Below, piece after piece: positions 24,501 through 36,125 of a DNA stretch of 64,000 nt. This stretch comes from Salticus scenicus (lineage: Eukaryota; Arthropoda; Arachnida; Araneae; Salticidae), in NCBI GenBank assembly GCA_963930645.1, contig OZ005648.1, positions 152,251,035 through 152,315,034 on the forward strand, read 5' to 3'. The notes below the pieces were generated by a model, which saw nothing but the letters and a program-made list of their open reading frames with translations, made no database searches and was not told the DNA's origin. The translations under genes were made by a program, and so were the position numbers. Position 1 is the first letter of the stretch. Each line of letters begins with the position of its first letter.

Positions 24501-25878
24501 GGGGGGGGGGGAGGGTGGACACTGAAAACTTATGTATGGTTTAAAAAAAAATCATTAAGTTTTTTTTTTTTCTATTTCTTGTAGGAGGGAAAATTTATCG
24601 TTGTGTAATTGTAACATAGTGTAACTATTATTTTTGTCTGTTAAAAAATGTTCCTGAATTTTATTTATATATGTATGTATTTATTTTAATGTGCACGAAG
24701 GATGCTTGCATGAGTGCAGGGCCCGACTATGCATTTTGAAGACCTGGGACACTGATGCTATTTGGAGGCCCCCCTTACCCTGTCTAAAGAGCTCGCCAAA
24801 AGAACCAATTCTCAAAAACAAAAATAAATAAATAAAAATAGTGCATTTTTAAAATTTTTCCATCAATTATGCCTTCTATTTTCTCATTTATTTTAGCAAC
24901 CCATAACAAAATCATTAGTTTTATGTTCAAGACAAATGAAAAACTGAAGCACTTTGATCAGCCAATGGTTTAGGAAATTAGTCACAAAATTTAATAATTG
25001 TTTAAGCTCTGTAATAAAATATAGAAAAAAAAACCTTAATCAATTTTTGTTTTTAATAGACATATAATGAAATAATTTGTACTATTACTTCTCAATTTTT
25101 GGAAATGAGGCCCCCTAAATTTGGAGACCCTGGGCAAGTGCCCCGTGTGCCCGTGCCATAATCTGGCCCTGCATGAGTGGTAGTGAGTGCGGCACAAATG
25201 CTGTACAGATTTTCATAAGTGATATAGGTTGGAAAATTTTCTATTATGTTTTTCGAGAAATTTTTCAAAGCCAAAAAATCAATTTTTTTTTAGTACATTT
25301 TTTACATGACATATTTAAACTTTTCTTTCAGTACTCGTAGTACCAGTAACAGTAATGTGAGATATAGTGTGAAAAACAAAAGTTTTTGATTTAAAGACAT
25401 CATTTAGAAATTTATCAGATATATAATTTGAGTAACTTGCTCGAGAAGATGTTATTTATTATGATACATGAGATCTATGGGTGCTAATCAGCATTTTTAA
25501 TATCCTTCAGTAACTTTGTGTGAATATAATTATTAAACATTTTGCAACTGAAAAGAAGAATACATTGTTAAAATCCCTTGTTAAATTAAGTGTTTGATAA
25601 TCATTTACTTTTACTGTTGCAGCATCTCTCCAACTTAATCAGCAGTGTGGATGGTCAAGGTGTCTACAAAGGACATGTAATTATTTCACTTTGAGAAAGA
25701 GCAGAGCTAAAGAGCAGATTCCCAAAATTTGTTCTACTTTTTCTTATAAATGTTTCAGGAGTTTCCAAATATTTGCCGCCAAAAGAGTTCAGATTCTGGC
25801 TCATTAGCAACTACGGAAATAATATCAAATCTTAAAACTAACTTATTAATTTCTAAGCCTGTAAAACTAATTTCCTAA
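21565..25878 (+). CDS. Candidate four-coding-exon gene, 86-residue protein of unknown function
   Basis: Proposed join: 21565-21626, 25332-25356, 25623-25676, 25759-25878 (261 nt including TAA). Each internal junction has AG/GT sites: acceptor TTTTGTTAG before 21504, donors GTAATT, GTGAGA and GTAATT, acceptors TTTCTTTCAG, TACTGTTGCAG and AAATGTTTCAG. Reading phase is kept across all joins, and every exon is open. The protein starts MPKEAEAIFFPPSKALE, has a Ser/Thr/Asn-rich middle, then SSVDGQGVYKGHEFP, and ends SKPVKLIS. No signal peptide, membrane segment or familiar domain is visible. Weak points: one exon is only 25 nt, an in-frame stop directly precedes the ATG, and two upstream ATGs in the same exon open short competing frames. 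With the upstream X-box, a small axonemal or ciliary protein is a reasonable guess, but only that. AATAAA signals follow at about 25890 and 26206. Confidence 0.45.
21803..21844. repeat. Perfect hairpin, 16-bp arms, intronic
   Basis: TAGTAGTTTAACTAAT (21803-21818), 10-nt loop, exact reverse complement (21829-21844). Lies in the large intron of the candidate gene. No flanking duplication recognised. Confidence 0.85.
22397..22910 (+). repeat. Second copy of leader module plus 172-bp units (two)
   Basis: TTTTCCGAACGTATACTATG starts a diverged copy of the module at 116-275. Two tandem units follow, 22551-22732 and 22733-22910, with the shared words AAGTGTGATAGC and TTAAACGCCATATTCAGTTG. Intronic relative to the candidate gene, same orientation as the copy at 116-960 but more decayed. 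Confidence 0.75.
23165..23260 (+). mobile_element. tRNA-like fragment, probable SINE head
   Basis: GCTGTGGCTGTGAGGTAAAG followed about 30 bases later by AAAGGTCCAGCTTTCGGGC has the spacing of pol III A and B boxes and some tRNA-like arm pairing. A T-run follows. Weak: the B-box departs from GGTTCGANNCC. Confidence 0.3.
23330..23440 (+). repeat. Dispersed 3'-end-like module
   Basis: GTGTCACTCACATGATTTTC...ACCCTGCATTTTAATG, then TGTGCTTTTTAGTTCACATT and a T-rich end. The first half recurs at 43730-43800. The second half recurs as both arms of the inverted repeat at 46617-47095, where it abuts A- or T-runs. This looks like the 3' end of a retroposed family. Confidence 0.6.
23783..24090. mobile_element. 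Fold-back MITE with about 120-bp arms
   Basis: TGACTTACAAGGAAGCATTC, continuing through AAAAGGTGTCGTCTTCAAAA and TGATTCTACTCTTC, is repeated in inverted orientation on the right with about 10% differences. The arms take up most of the 308 bp, so a transcript would form a long hairpin. No open frame. The target duplication was not resolved. Confidence 0.8.
24717..25171. mobile_element. hAT non-autonomous element, 455 bp
   Basis: Ends CAGGGCCCGACTATG and, inverted, CAGGGCCAGATTATG, with an exact 8-bp duplication CATGAGTG (24709-24716 and 25172-25179). CAGGG termini plus 8 bp are standard for hAT. The interior is AT-rich and has no transposase. It sits about 160 bp upstream of the 25-nt exon of the candidate gene. 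Confidence 0.88.
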
Positions 25879-26383
25879 ACTCGCAACAATAATAAATTAA
25901 AAATAATAAATTTATATCTAAAAGTAATAAAGTGGTATATTTTTTGGATTGTACAGTTTTTTTTTTTTTTTTTAAATAATATTTGAAAAATAGAATTACT
26001 GTGTCAAATGAATTATATTTATTAAGTATGGTTATTTCTATGATTCTTGTCTTATGAGTTGAAAAATTAACTTTATGTGTATGTAGTTCAAAGTATTAAA
26101 AAATGTAAATCTGTATTTAACAAATTTTCCATACAATGAACTTCTTTTCTGTATTTAAAGACTGTTAAATAGAAGTCTGCTTTTTGATCGTGATGTACAA
26201 TTGTAATAAACGGAGCGGAGTACCGCAACCCAAATGTATGCTTTAGTTATTCTTATTTATGTTCATATAAGTTTTAGAGATTGATTTTTTTTTGTTTGAT
26301 AAAGGAGAATCAGTGAAAGTTATAAAACATATACAGGTAAATATTTTAATATAAACATTTGTTTATATGAAAACTGTTTTCAG

Positions 26384-26423
26384 GTTCAAGTGCAATAAGT
26401 GCAAGTTTCAGAAGTCGTGGTAA
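26384..26423 (+). other. Candidate alternative terminal exon
   Basis: Acceptor AACTGTTTTCAG ends at 26383. The following 13 codons include FKCNKCKFQKSW and then TAA, with AATAAA at 26471. The phase is compatible with splicing directly from the donor at 21626, which would give a short protein ending in a CxxC motif. It could be an alternative last exon, the last exon of an unseen gene, or chance. Confidence 0.25.
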
Positions 26424-26872
26424 ATGAAATTAAAAGCAGGTTTGTAAATCCTTGCTAAATTTTATAATTAAATAAATTTATGCTAATAGTTTTCAAGATA
26501 TTTTTTCATCCTTGATATTGAAAGTAATAGTATTTTTGTTTTTAAAAGTAGCTGCATTTTAAAGCACAAAGTTGGCAAAAATTCTCTTTTCTTTTTTATA
26601 AAATCAACTGACAGTATTTCCTGTATATTTTTATTTTTAAAATAGGATTTGAAAAACCTAAACATGGTAAACAAATGTTAATTAGCTGAGAAAGTTTTTA
26701 AAATATAATCATTTATGTTATATCAAATACTATTCTATTTGTACATATTTTGGATACAGTTAAATTTTAAGAAATGTTAACCAAATGTTTATTTATTTTT
26801 CTTTATTAGTTCAGTAGTGACGTTAAAATTCTATCCTCCGTTTTTTTGGTATTAATTCTCTATATATAGATA

Positions 26873-26903
<31 letters not shown>

Positions 26904-27745
26904 CTTATTTAACACTGAAGAATTCTTTGATTTTTCTGTTTTTCCATGCTCATGTTCTACATTTTCTTCAGTATTTCACAACTGATTTTCAAAAACAAAA
27001 CAATTTTTTTTTAATTGCATTACTATATAAATAATTCCTTAAATAGATAAACTGAATAGCATTTATCCCCATTGCAAAATTTTCCTTTACAATACAAAGA
27101 GTAAAAAATTTTATAGCAATTTGCAGGATGTGAAATCTCAAAATTATTTTAGATGGTCAGTGCAGATTCTTTCATTTCGGAAAAGTATAACATGAGTATT
27201 AAAGAAAGTCAATTTTGTGCTTTACAGATTGCACAGAATTGACTTTGTGCAGTCACACGAAATTTTGTGCAACTGACATGAAATTTTCTTTACCTCCCAA
27301 GGAAATGTTTTTCAGATTTTTTTTAAATTATTACAAGTGAAGAAAATTGATTATGTTGTTTCAAATTATTACAGATATGATTGAAACACTCGTATTAAAA
27401 GTATTGATCAGTTCTTTTGGAAAAAAATATTGAAAATTACATTCCTTGGAGAAAGCAATATTTCTACATATACATTTTATAATGTTTGAATACTACTATT
27501 AATTAAAATATTTTTAATTTTATGCTTGTTTAAAAATACTCCCCATTGTATTCATTTCTATGAAATTTTGACTTATGCTGTCATATGAACCAATTATTAT
27601 GAAAAGACAAGATGATAGCACAATCTGTTGAGCAATATGCATCAAAAGTTGATAGACAAAAAATTATGTCAAGTTGCCTCTAAATGTAAAATTTCAAGCA
27701 TATGTTATTGATCTCAGGGTGCATCGAATTTTTGTCACACACATA
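26424..27745. other. AT-rich DNA, no gene seen
   Basis: Contains a long T-run at about 26877-26903. No convincing exon chain, RNA gene or bounded element. Confidence 0.5.
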
Positions 27746-27901
27746 CAAAGCCATAGCCAAGGAGGGGAGTTAAAATACAACCCCCTTCTTAAAATTTTGC
27801 AGATTTGTCAAAAATTTTAGAGTTCTACATCAGCATTTTTAGCATTCAGCATTGTGTACTAGAACTTGAACATCCAAAATTTTTTTCTGGCTACGCCCTT
27901 G
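27746..27901. mobile_element. Small hAT-type MITE remnant
   Basis: CAAAGCCATAGCCA at the left and TGGCTACGCCCTTG at the right form an imperfect inverted pair typical of hAT-type ends (CAAGGGCGTAGCC). The 8-bp flanks no longer match, so the target duplication has decayed. A 102-codon frame starting at TTG (27805) runs through it and is not a gene. Confidence 0.5.
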
Positions 27902-28855
27902 TACTGACGTTAGGACAAAAAAGCCAGAAGTCTGTTACTCTTAAAATGTATAAAATCATCAAAAATTGGCAGTCTGAAAATTTTCAAACCAAATGTTTTC
28001 TTCTTATCAAATCAGATGTCAGTGACAATCTCACTTTTTTTTTACTAGGCATTAGGGGTATAGAAAAAATTACTACTTTTTCCTTTCTGTTAATAGGTGC
28101 CTCACAGTTCTAAAAATTTCAATTTTTTGCTTTTTCCCATTTGTATCCTAAATAAGCAAGAATAATACTACTCCAATAACAGAATCATCCTTATTTGCTT
28201 ATGACTCAGTTGGAGAACTAACAGTACATATAAATTTCAATTTAACTGTCATGTTTAATAAAATTTCTCATAAATTATTGAATAAAATGACATTCAAAGT
28301 TTTAATGTGTTTTGAAAAATTTTAAATTGCTCCCTGCTAATTTTATTTTTTCTCCCTCAATTTTACATTATTATTGTTTAACAATTTATTCTTGACCTAC
28401 TTGGATATTTTTTTGTGGATCCATTGGTAAGTTAATTGATTAAATATATTTAATATTTAAAAGCTGGAACTGAATGCAAATTTTAAGCATTTAAACAATT
28501 TTTTGTTCACCATCATGCTATAGCTACGGAGAGCGTAAAGAATCATGAAAATTTTTTACCTCGTTTTTTTTTTTTTTATTATTATTTTTTTTACCCTTTT
28601 CAGGTATGGGGATACCAAAAATAATAAAATTTATATGTTGTCAGTCTGAAGGGTGTCAGTTTGTTAGTTTGTCTAACTATCTTAAGAATAAAAGTAGGCA
28701 GGTAGGTGGGGCCAGTTTTAAAATATTATCTATAACATTAGCTAGAACACTATTGATTTTCAACATTCTAATTTAAAAACGTCATAAGTTATTCAAAATT
28801 TACGATTTTCTTAACATGTGAGGTAGGGCAAAATTTTGTTTAAACATACATTAAG
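27902..28855. other. AT-rich DNA, no gene seen
   Basis: T-runs near 28568-28590 and otherwise featureless AT-rich sequence. Confidence 0.5.
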
Positions 28856-29020
28856 CAGTGGCGGATTTAAGGGGGGGGGGGCTAGGGGGCTGAAGCCCCC
28901 CCCCCAAAACACTGACATTCACAATTGAATATTACAATTGTAAATTTTTTATTCGTCTAGAATAACACTTTAAAAATCTTAGCCCCCCCCCCCAAAAGTC
29001 AAGTTCTGGATCCGCCACTG
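28856..29020. mobile_element. hAT MITE, 165 bp
   Basis: CAGTGGCGGATTTAAGG and, inverted, CAGTGGCGGATCCAGAA. G- and C-runs next to each end pair with each other. Flanks ACATTAAG and ATTAAAAG are a partly decayed 8-bp target duplication. CAGTGGCGGA is a common hAT terminus. Confidence 0.8.
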
Positions 29021-29404
29021 ATTAAAAGGGATATTTTTACAGTAAAGGTGCGAGACCAGCTTAAAAGTATGTTACAATGCTCGCATGAACATAATTAACC
29101 ATGGAAACTGCATACATTACTCGAAATTAACCATTTTTTTAACATGGCAGAATCGCACAAAATTTCGCATAAACATCCATTGCAGTTTAAGTCATAAGAT
29201 CAATAAAGTACGATAATTAAGTTCAGTCTACTTTTAAAATAATCTAAAATAGGTTTTCTTAAATAATTCAAAACTGTTACTAATTTGTCTTCAAACTTGC
29301 CAATCCCGATCAAATTTTTCAAGTGGAATTACGAACTTCAAAATGCCAAATTTGAATTTCCTGTGGTTATTTAAGTTATGCTTATAACAGATATACATAC
29401 CGAT

Positions 29405-29545
29405 CAGCCACTTAAAATTGGACTTTCGTATTCAGTGAACCTCAAAATGTGATGTTATACAAAAAACCAGTGTTGAAAATAGAATTTGAAAATATATTTT
29501 CTTTACAGTATGACTGTTAAAATTTAATTTTTCTTCCTGAGCAGT
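29405..29545 (-). repeat. Dispersed leader-type module, minus strand
   Basis: TTGGACTTTCGTATTCAGTG, CCTCAAAATGTGATGTTATA and CTTCCTGAGCAGTG recur with few changes at 43850-44005. Read on the minus strand it contains the CAYRTTTTGAGGTTCNCTGAA core seen in several modules of this window. Confidence 0.6.
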
Positions 29546-29694
29546 GTTTGTTGATATAGTAAAATGTAACAAAGCACTTACACCTGCTACATTCAAGTTT
29601 TGCTTAATTTTGGTTAACCTTGTATGTTGTCTGTAAATTTTATGCATATCACATTGTGTACTTAAATTTAGTTGTATTTAAAGAACACCGAACA

Positions 29695-30140
29695 CAAAAT
29701 GAAATAGACTGCCAGCAATATCCAAGTATATATTCCCGATATATTCAAATACTTTGGATAACCCTGTAAACAAATGATAAATGATTTCTATTCCATATTC
29801 TACACAAAACATGCTTTTATGCATTGAAAAAAAAATATGTTCATTCCATTTTGTTTAGGGCAACCTATATATGTTACACTTTACTTAATGAACTTTTCCC
29901 CGTAGACGTAATGTATTTGAATTCTTTTGGATATCCCTGTACATAAACCATCTGCTTCATCTCAACGAAAAGTTTAATGTAGCATCACTACATTGTACAG
30001 ATTTAGAATACCGAGTTTGGACTTCCTTCTATAATTTGTTGTTGAGAAAAAACAGAGACCAACTGATAAAAACATGTTTTTCAGATTCAGGAAACCTGAA
30101 AATGTGTAAATGAAACAAAAACTCAATTTCAAAAATTTGA
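29695..30140. repeat. Dispersed repeat, first of a pair
   Basis: Shares CTTTTATGCATT, CCATTTTGTTTAG, TCTCAACGAAAAGTTTAATG and ACCGAGTTTGGACTTCC with 32330-32800, same order and strand. A decayed family member with no frame of its own. The order of words suggests an AT-rich transposon fragment of unknown class. Confidence 0.6.
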
Positions 30141-30734
30141 CTCAAAAACAATACTATTTCTAATATGGATTTAAAAAAAATAAAAAAGATGGTAGTGTAA
30201 CATTTATTTATTAATAAAAAGATTTTTTTCATTTATTATTATTATTATTATTATTATTTTTTTTTTTTAGAATGCAGAAATTTATTTTTATTAAATACTA
30301 CCTAATACAAATTTAATATATTCTTTTAACGCTCATTTATCTTCATAACAATATTGAAAAATACATTAAAATTGGTTTACCGGTATAAACTTATTCAAAA
30401 CATGTAAAAAAGAAATAAATAAATGAGATTTTATACATATTTAATTAATTTTTCACATGAAATATGTGTAACGAAAATATTAGCACGCGTATATTTAAAA
30501 AACTAAAAATAAAAAGTGCATAACCTTCCTTTCTTTTTCATTAAAAAAAATCGCCAAAAGAGCGATAATCAGCCAAATCTTTATACCCATAAAACTGATT
30601 ACGAAATCGCATACGTAATCCGTGACGTATGAGTAGTACTTCGGTCCCTCGTCAGGGGCGATAGTGTCTATGCGAAATTTACATGTTAAATTTTTACCAT
30701 TAGCTTCTATGTAAGTGACGGCTCTGAATGTTAT
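30140..30734. other. AT-rich DNA with (TTA)n, no gene seen
   Basis: A (TTA)n microsatellite followed by a T-run occupies about 30234-30269. The rest shows no recognised feature. Confidence 0.5.
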
Positions 30735-32197
30735 CAGTACTCTGTGGCTCAATATACATAGCGCATACAACCATTACTGCAATGCAAATAGCATTTAATT
30801 ATTTGAGTTACATAACGTTGATTAGAAACCTATTTAATCTATGCTCTATACTAATATATAAAGAGGAAAGGTTTATATGTATATGTAGAGAACGATCGCT
30901 AGAACTAAAAAGCCGATTTCTATTTCTTTCTTTTTTTATACTAATCAAAAGTTACACTGTCTCTAAGTGCTAGAGGCTATAATAAATTTTGGTAAAATAC
31001 ATTTTTAATTCAAATTTTCAATATTTTAATTGAAAACAAAGCATAGATTTGATATCGGTCGTCCTTGGCGATTTTTGTATTTCGAGATCGAAAACGTAAT
31101 ACGAAAATCTGTATATATTTGTATTAAATACAAGATCTATGTTTTTACTTCAATTACTGTACTACCGTAGGTAGTGGAAGTATTGTATTCGGTCTAAAAA
31201 TTTGATATGGAGTTTCACCTGATTTATATGTTTTAAGGCCTCCTGAGTCCAAAAAAGTAGCTTTTGGCAATTGGTCAGTGTGTGTGTGTGTGTGTACGAA
31301 TGTGTGAAATTTTCTGGGTGTCATATCTCCAAAATTAATAAAGATAAAACTACAAATCTTCACAATTGATTCAGGTCTGATGTACAGATGAATTTTCCAA
31401 ATTTTGGTGAAAATTGAAAAACCGGAACTGGGTCATCGAAAACCGGAAATGGGACCGTAAGCCCGTACCTCATAAACAGCCCTAACGATTTTCTTCAAAG
31501 TTGCTATATAAACAATCTATTAGATGTCCTTTCATATGATATAATTGGTTAGTTCAGGAAAATTGATAGGCGTCCTCTATAAACAGCTCAATTTCAGATC
31601 TCATAAGTGCCTTCCTTTAAAAACGGCTGTACGATTTTTTTTCAAACTCGCCATGTTAACTTAATACTAAATATCCTTTTGTATGTAATTATTGTTTTCC
31701 GGTCAATAATTGAGTATGCCAAGTTTTGGTAAAAGTTGGTATCTCAAAAACGGCTCTAACGATTTTCTTGAAAATTGTTTCGTTAATTCAATTTAGATAA
31801 CCTTTCTCAAGTATTACGTGCATATTACAGGAATACTAACGGTCATCCTGATTAGGAAGTTCAGTTTTAGATCTCGGTAATTCGTGTTTAAAAAAATAAC
31901 TATCTATTTTTTCCCCTTATTTTTTAACTCACTATGTAAACTTTGTTGTAGATGTCTTTATACGTGTATCAAGTTTCTCTTACTGGAAAATCTAAAAAAA
32001 AAAAAAAAAATGCATGTACTTAATATCTCCAAGAAATGTATATAATACGTTTAATAGTGGGTAAGGGAAGTCGTGTGGTTGTTTCACACCAGATTTTGTA
32101 ATAGTATATATTATACGAATACTGTTTCATATTATGGATTTTTCCCTTAATATACATTATTAAAAACCATCAGTTATGGAAAAAATTAAATATATTT
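30735..32197 (+). mobile_element. Helitron family A, decayed fifth copy (internal part)
   Basis: Aligns with Helitron A from CTCAATATACATAGCGCATA to ATTAAATATATTTGCGA, with many substitutions. Both Helitron ends are missing. It retains two segments absent elsewhere: the stretch copy 1 lost, and about 90 bp at 31190-31270 (including GGCCTCCTGAGTCC) missing from copies 1-3. It is therefore older or closer to the ancestral form. The 84-codon frame of the other copies is broken here. Confidence 0.8.
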
Positions 32198-32329
32198 GCG
32201 AGATAACTTCTACCAGTTACATTCATTAAAAAATAATGTTTTCACTTTATTGTTGGTAACTCTATTTATCTTCCATAAATTATATACACAGCACATTTTG
32301 TACTTAAAAACAGTTCTACATTAATAACA

Positions 32330-32800
32330 CAGCACAGTCTGAAATGCATTAATAGCAATTTCGAAGTAGAGTTTCACTCCATTCTAGTTGTTTTGATTAG
32401 CCCTGTAAACGAATGCTGAAGGGTTTTCATATATTTCTGTACGAAAAATGCTTTTATGCATATAAAAAATATATGTTTGCGTCATTTTGTTTAGTGCTAT
32501 CTACAGATATTAAACTGTACTTACTAAAATTTTGCCCATAAACATGATATATTTGTATTCTCTTGGAATGTCCCTGTATACAAACCATTTGCTTGATCTC
32601 AACGAAAAGTTTAATGAAGCATCCCTATATGATAAGATTGAAAATACCGATTTTAGACTTCCTGCTTCCATTTTTTCTTGAGATATGCTGATAATAAACA
32701 CTTACACACGCACAAGCCAACTGCTTTAAACTTGATTTTACAATTCAGGAGACCTCAAAACGAGTAAATATAACTTGAACTCAGTTTCGAATTTTTTTTT
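32330..32800. repeat. Dispersed repeat, second of a pair
   Basis: Partner of 29695-30140; see the words listed there. Located just downstream of the decayed Helitron copy. Confidence 0.6.
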
Positions 32801-33177
32801 TCCAAAACAGTACTTTCTCTTCCAAGTACATGGGTAAGTACAAGTGAAATCTGTCTGAGTCCGGGAGGTAAAAATTTTATGGCAACTATATCTCAGGAAC
32901 TACTGTACAGAATTTCATAAAAATTTATATGCAGTTGCACTACGACTTAATCTAGTCTCTATAAACGTTTGGTGAAAATTACCTAAGAAGTGCTTTGCCA
33001 TCCTGTATTTCTTTCTAAATTTTTAATATGACAGTACCGGACAAAATTTCGTATAAATTTGCACAATGACAATTATTTTTGACGAATTATTATAAAATTA
33101 AAATGAATTATTTGTAATAGTAATGGTCAACTAGCAAAAATGTTTTGTAAATGAAGAAGCATCGCTTTTCTAAAACC

Positions 33178-33275
33178 AGGCCGGACCAACTCTAGGGATG
33201 AGTCCCAGACCGTCGCCAATTGCCCATTGTGCAGCACTAGTGCGACGTAAAACTCAACCAACCAGCCAACCTAAA
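33178..33275 (+). mobile_element. SINE-A, 3' fragment
   Basis: CCAGACCGTCGCCAATTGCC, GTGCGACGTAAAACTCAACC and the CCAACC-type tail match the 3' half of the full SINE-A copies at 47437-47765 and 47873-48215. The tRNA head is absent, as is usual for 5'-truncated retroposition. Confidence 0.7.
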
Positions 33276-33727
33276 ACCAGGTGTGTAAATTTCCATCATG
33301 AATATTATTTAAAAGAACTGGTCAGTGCCTTAAAAAGGAATGGTTGAACCATACATCTCTCATAATTTAAAATAAATTTATGGATTTATTTTCATTTTTA
33401 ACAATAAATAAATAGCTCTTTTTTTTTCTTTCGATGTCGCCTGTTAAACATAATAGTCACTTTACTTAGTGATTTAGCGTTATACTTCTCTGAGATGGAA
33501 ATCGCCTGTATTTGTCTTCAAAAGCTTTTTAATATATAATAATTTAAAAAGATAAATTCTATTGCGTGAAATTAGGTAGGAAAATATAAAATAAAGTTTG
33601 TGGTGGATACAATATAATTGTTTTATATGATTTTTTCTTTAGAAAAATAGCAATTACAGTCACATTTTTAAATAGTGTTGAAACGTATAAAAATGCATAT
33701 TATACTATTAATGTTATGATATATTTC

Positions 33728-33955
33728 ACTGAGAAAAAATTCTTTAACTGACATCTAGAATCTAAATTGTGGCTCTATCGAAAATATTAGTTCCATGTCA
33801 TCCTTATAAATTCTAGTCCCCTTTGAAAGCGAGTTCTAGAAACCCCTGTTAGATTTCAAGAGCGTTTGCCTATATTATAGAGTAGAAACTTATTTAAAAA
33901 TATCTGCAAATAAATGTGAATACAAGAGACGAGTTTAAACATATATTTATCTTGG
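33728..33955. repeat. Dispersed repeat shared with 60182-60405
   Basis: CACTGAGAAAAAATTCT, AACTGACATCTAGAATCTAA, GTTCTAGAAACCCCTGTTAG and GAATACAAGAG occur in the same order in both places, with about 15-20% differences. No frame. Class unknown. Confidence 0.65.
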
Positions 33956-34179
33956 TTTATGACTCAATTCTAGAAAATCAATTGAAAAATTTTCGCAATA
34001 CAAAAGATTCAGAATATTCAGGATATTCTGAATATTGTTTCCCCATCTAGAAATGATATACTAGAAATTCTCGATCATTTCGTCTATTCAGCTTATTGAC
34101 GTACCTTATACGCATAGCTCAGAAATCTATATTTCTTGTTTGGGAATTTAGAAAATGACCACTTATTCGTTCTAGATGA

Positions 34180-34410
34180 AGGCGATGTATTTTTTTTTTT
34201 TTCTTTTTCTCAGCGTTGCTTCCAAAGTTTATTATGGTATATTTACCATTTTTTAACAGAAAAAATATTGTTTTAGATCAAATTTTCGAAAGTAAGGTTT
34301 TGATATATTACCACGAATGTCAAAATCATATTTTTATCGGTTGGTCTGTGTGGCTATGTGCCTGTCTGAGTATCTTTGTATGTGACAGTCTGTTATCACT
34401 ATAACCCAAG
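34180..34410 (+). repeat. Dispersed TG-rich leader module
   Basis: TCAAATTTTCGAAAGTAAGG, TTTTATCGGTTGGTCTGTGT and CTGTTATCACTATAACCCAA match modules at 39030-39200, 53030-53200 and 53345-53545. The shared layout is a CGAAATT-like start, a GAGGTTNCCTGAATCC-like core where preserved, a TG-rich block and a CTGTTATCA end. Confidence 0.5.
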
Positions 34411-36049
34411 AAAAAAATATTTACAGATAGCTCAATCTCGGTGTTATAAATCTATATTCTATGGGAATGCTCTACAAAATTTATCGTTGTCATCTGATTA
34501 ATTATTTGTGTTCAGATACGAGAGTAGTAACAAGATTTAATTTACATCTATTTTTTAAATGTACTACAGCAAGTTTCACAAAGAATGTGTAATGAAATGT
34601 GTGTATCCTTCATTTAAAGATATACACAAAATATTTCTCAGACATTAATGCTATGTTTGGAGTCGGCTCAAAGTGCATTTCAAGTTATTTTTTTCTTTCT
34701 TTTATTCTATGCTGAAATTTAACATACTGTTTGTTCCGTATGTAATTTGCACATAATATTCAGAGAGTTGAATAATTTTTAAAATGTGGTGTGAATGCCA
34801 ACTCAATTAATAGTTATATATATATAATAACACCCATCAAAGTTTTATGAATATAGCTAGAAAACAAGAGCTTGCAGGGGCCCTCACTCACAAAGAAATC
34901 TAATTAAATTTATTATTTAAGTAATTATATTAATAAATTTCAATTAAAATATTCAAATAAACATTCCTTATCGCCCACCTAAGGTTGCAATAATACGTCT
35001 ATAATAATGCAAGGTAATTAAAAAAAGTGTGAATATAGTACCAGATATATAAATAATATATATATATAACGTTATTTCTGTGTCACTCAAAAGTATAAAC
35101 TTACAATTCAGAAACTATTTCTTTTACATTTAATTATGAAAACTTTTAATCAACTTTCTCAGACAAATTTAATGTTGCAGTAACATACAGGGGCAACACT
35201 TACAGAGCTGCCGCAGGCGCTATTTTTAATAATATTCATTGCACTGTTTCCATAACATAAAATTTATAATAAATTTATGCAGGCAAAGTGCATCTTTACC
35301 TGCGAAAATGTATTATAAATTTTATACTCTAGAAATAGGCGAAAAGAATATATATATATTAAAAAAAAAGTCGCCTGTAACATCCCTCTATTTATCCATA
35401 AATTTTATAAGAAAGACAATGCCTTTAAATGCACAAATTTCTATGAAATAAATGTTGTACCATTTCATTACTTAAAAAGATAGAAGTCTTCTCATGATAT
35501 TTTTTTTATTATTCATTAAGTAATTTATTAGATTTGATTATTTAATTAAGAATTTAGTGAGATTTAAATACACTTTAAAAAGCAAAAGTAACTCTTGACG
35601 AATGAATTAACTTTTTATGAGACAAATTAACTTAAAAATTAAAAGCACTCAATATTAATATGTCTCTAGTGTGCAACTAATATCTTCTAATAAAATATTT
35701 TATATGTTTAATACGTCTTTTTTCTGTATGATTCTTTTAAAGTTTAATAGATTTGAATACACATGTATATATGTATATGGAAAAGCTATAGTGAAATCAA
35801 AAATACAGTTTTTTAATGTAGAGAAACATAAATAATCATACTTATTTCAATATTTTATTTCTACACTGTAAAAAAAAAAAAAAAAGAAAAGTTGCAAGAA
35901 AACATACGTATACTATGTAAAAAATACTTTGACAAAAGTTTTTTATTATAGAACACTACGGAGAATATTTGTACACAGCATTTTTTTTTTTTTTTTTTTT
36001 TTTTTTTACATAGGGTTCACCGTAAAAAATCTCGCACTCTATAAATTTC
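34411..36049. other. AT-rich DNA with palindromic segment, no gene seen
   Basis: At about 35250-35335, ATAAAATTTATAATAAATTT and, inverted, ATTATAAATTTTATA bracket ATGCAGGCAAAGTGC. A related piece recurs at 40707-40745. Poly-A at about 35870-35885 and poly-T at 35982-36007. No credible coding exon. Confidence 0.5.
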
Positions 36050-36125
36050 TCCAGTTCTCCCAGTATGTATCGAACCAGGGTCCACTGCATTGGAGCGACG
36101 GTGTTACTTCTCAACCACAGGAATG
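36050..36125 (-). mobile_element. tRNA-like fragment, probable SINE head
   Basis: On the minus strand GGTTGAGAAGTAACACC resembles an A-box, and CCTGGTTCGATACATAC a B-box, with about 25 bases between them. A B-box with intact GGTTCGA is good evidence for tRNA derivation. The arms do not fold well enough for a working tRNA. Confidence 0.4.

Noticed and set aside
27805..28113. 102-codon plus-strand frame
   Set aside because: TTG start, runs through a hAT MITE remnant and out into AT-rich DNA, composition not protein-like.
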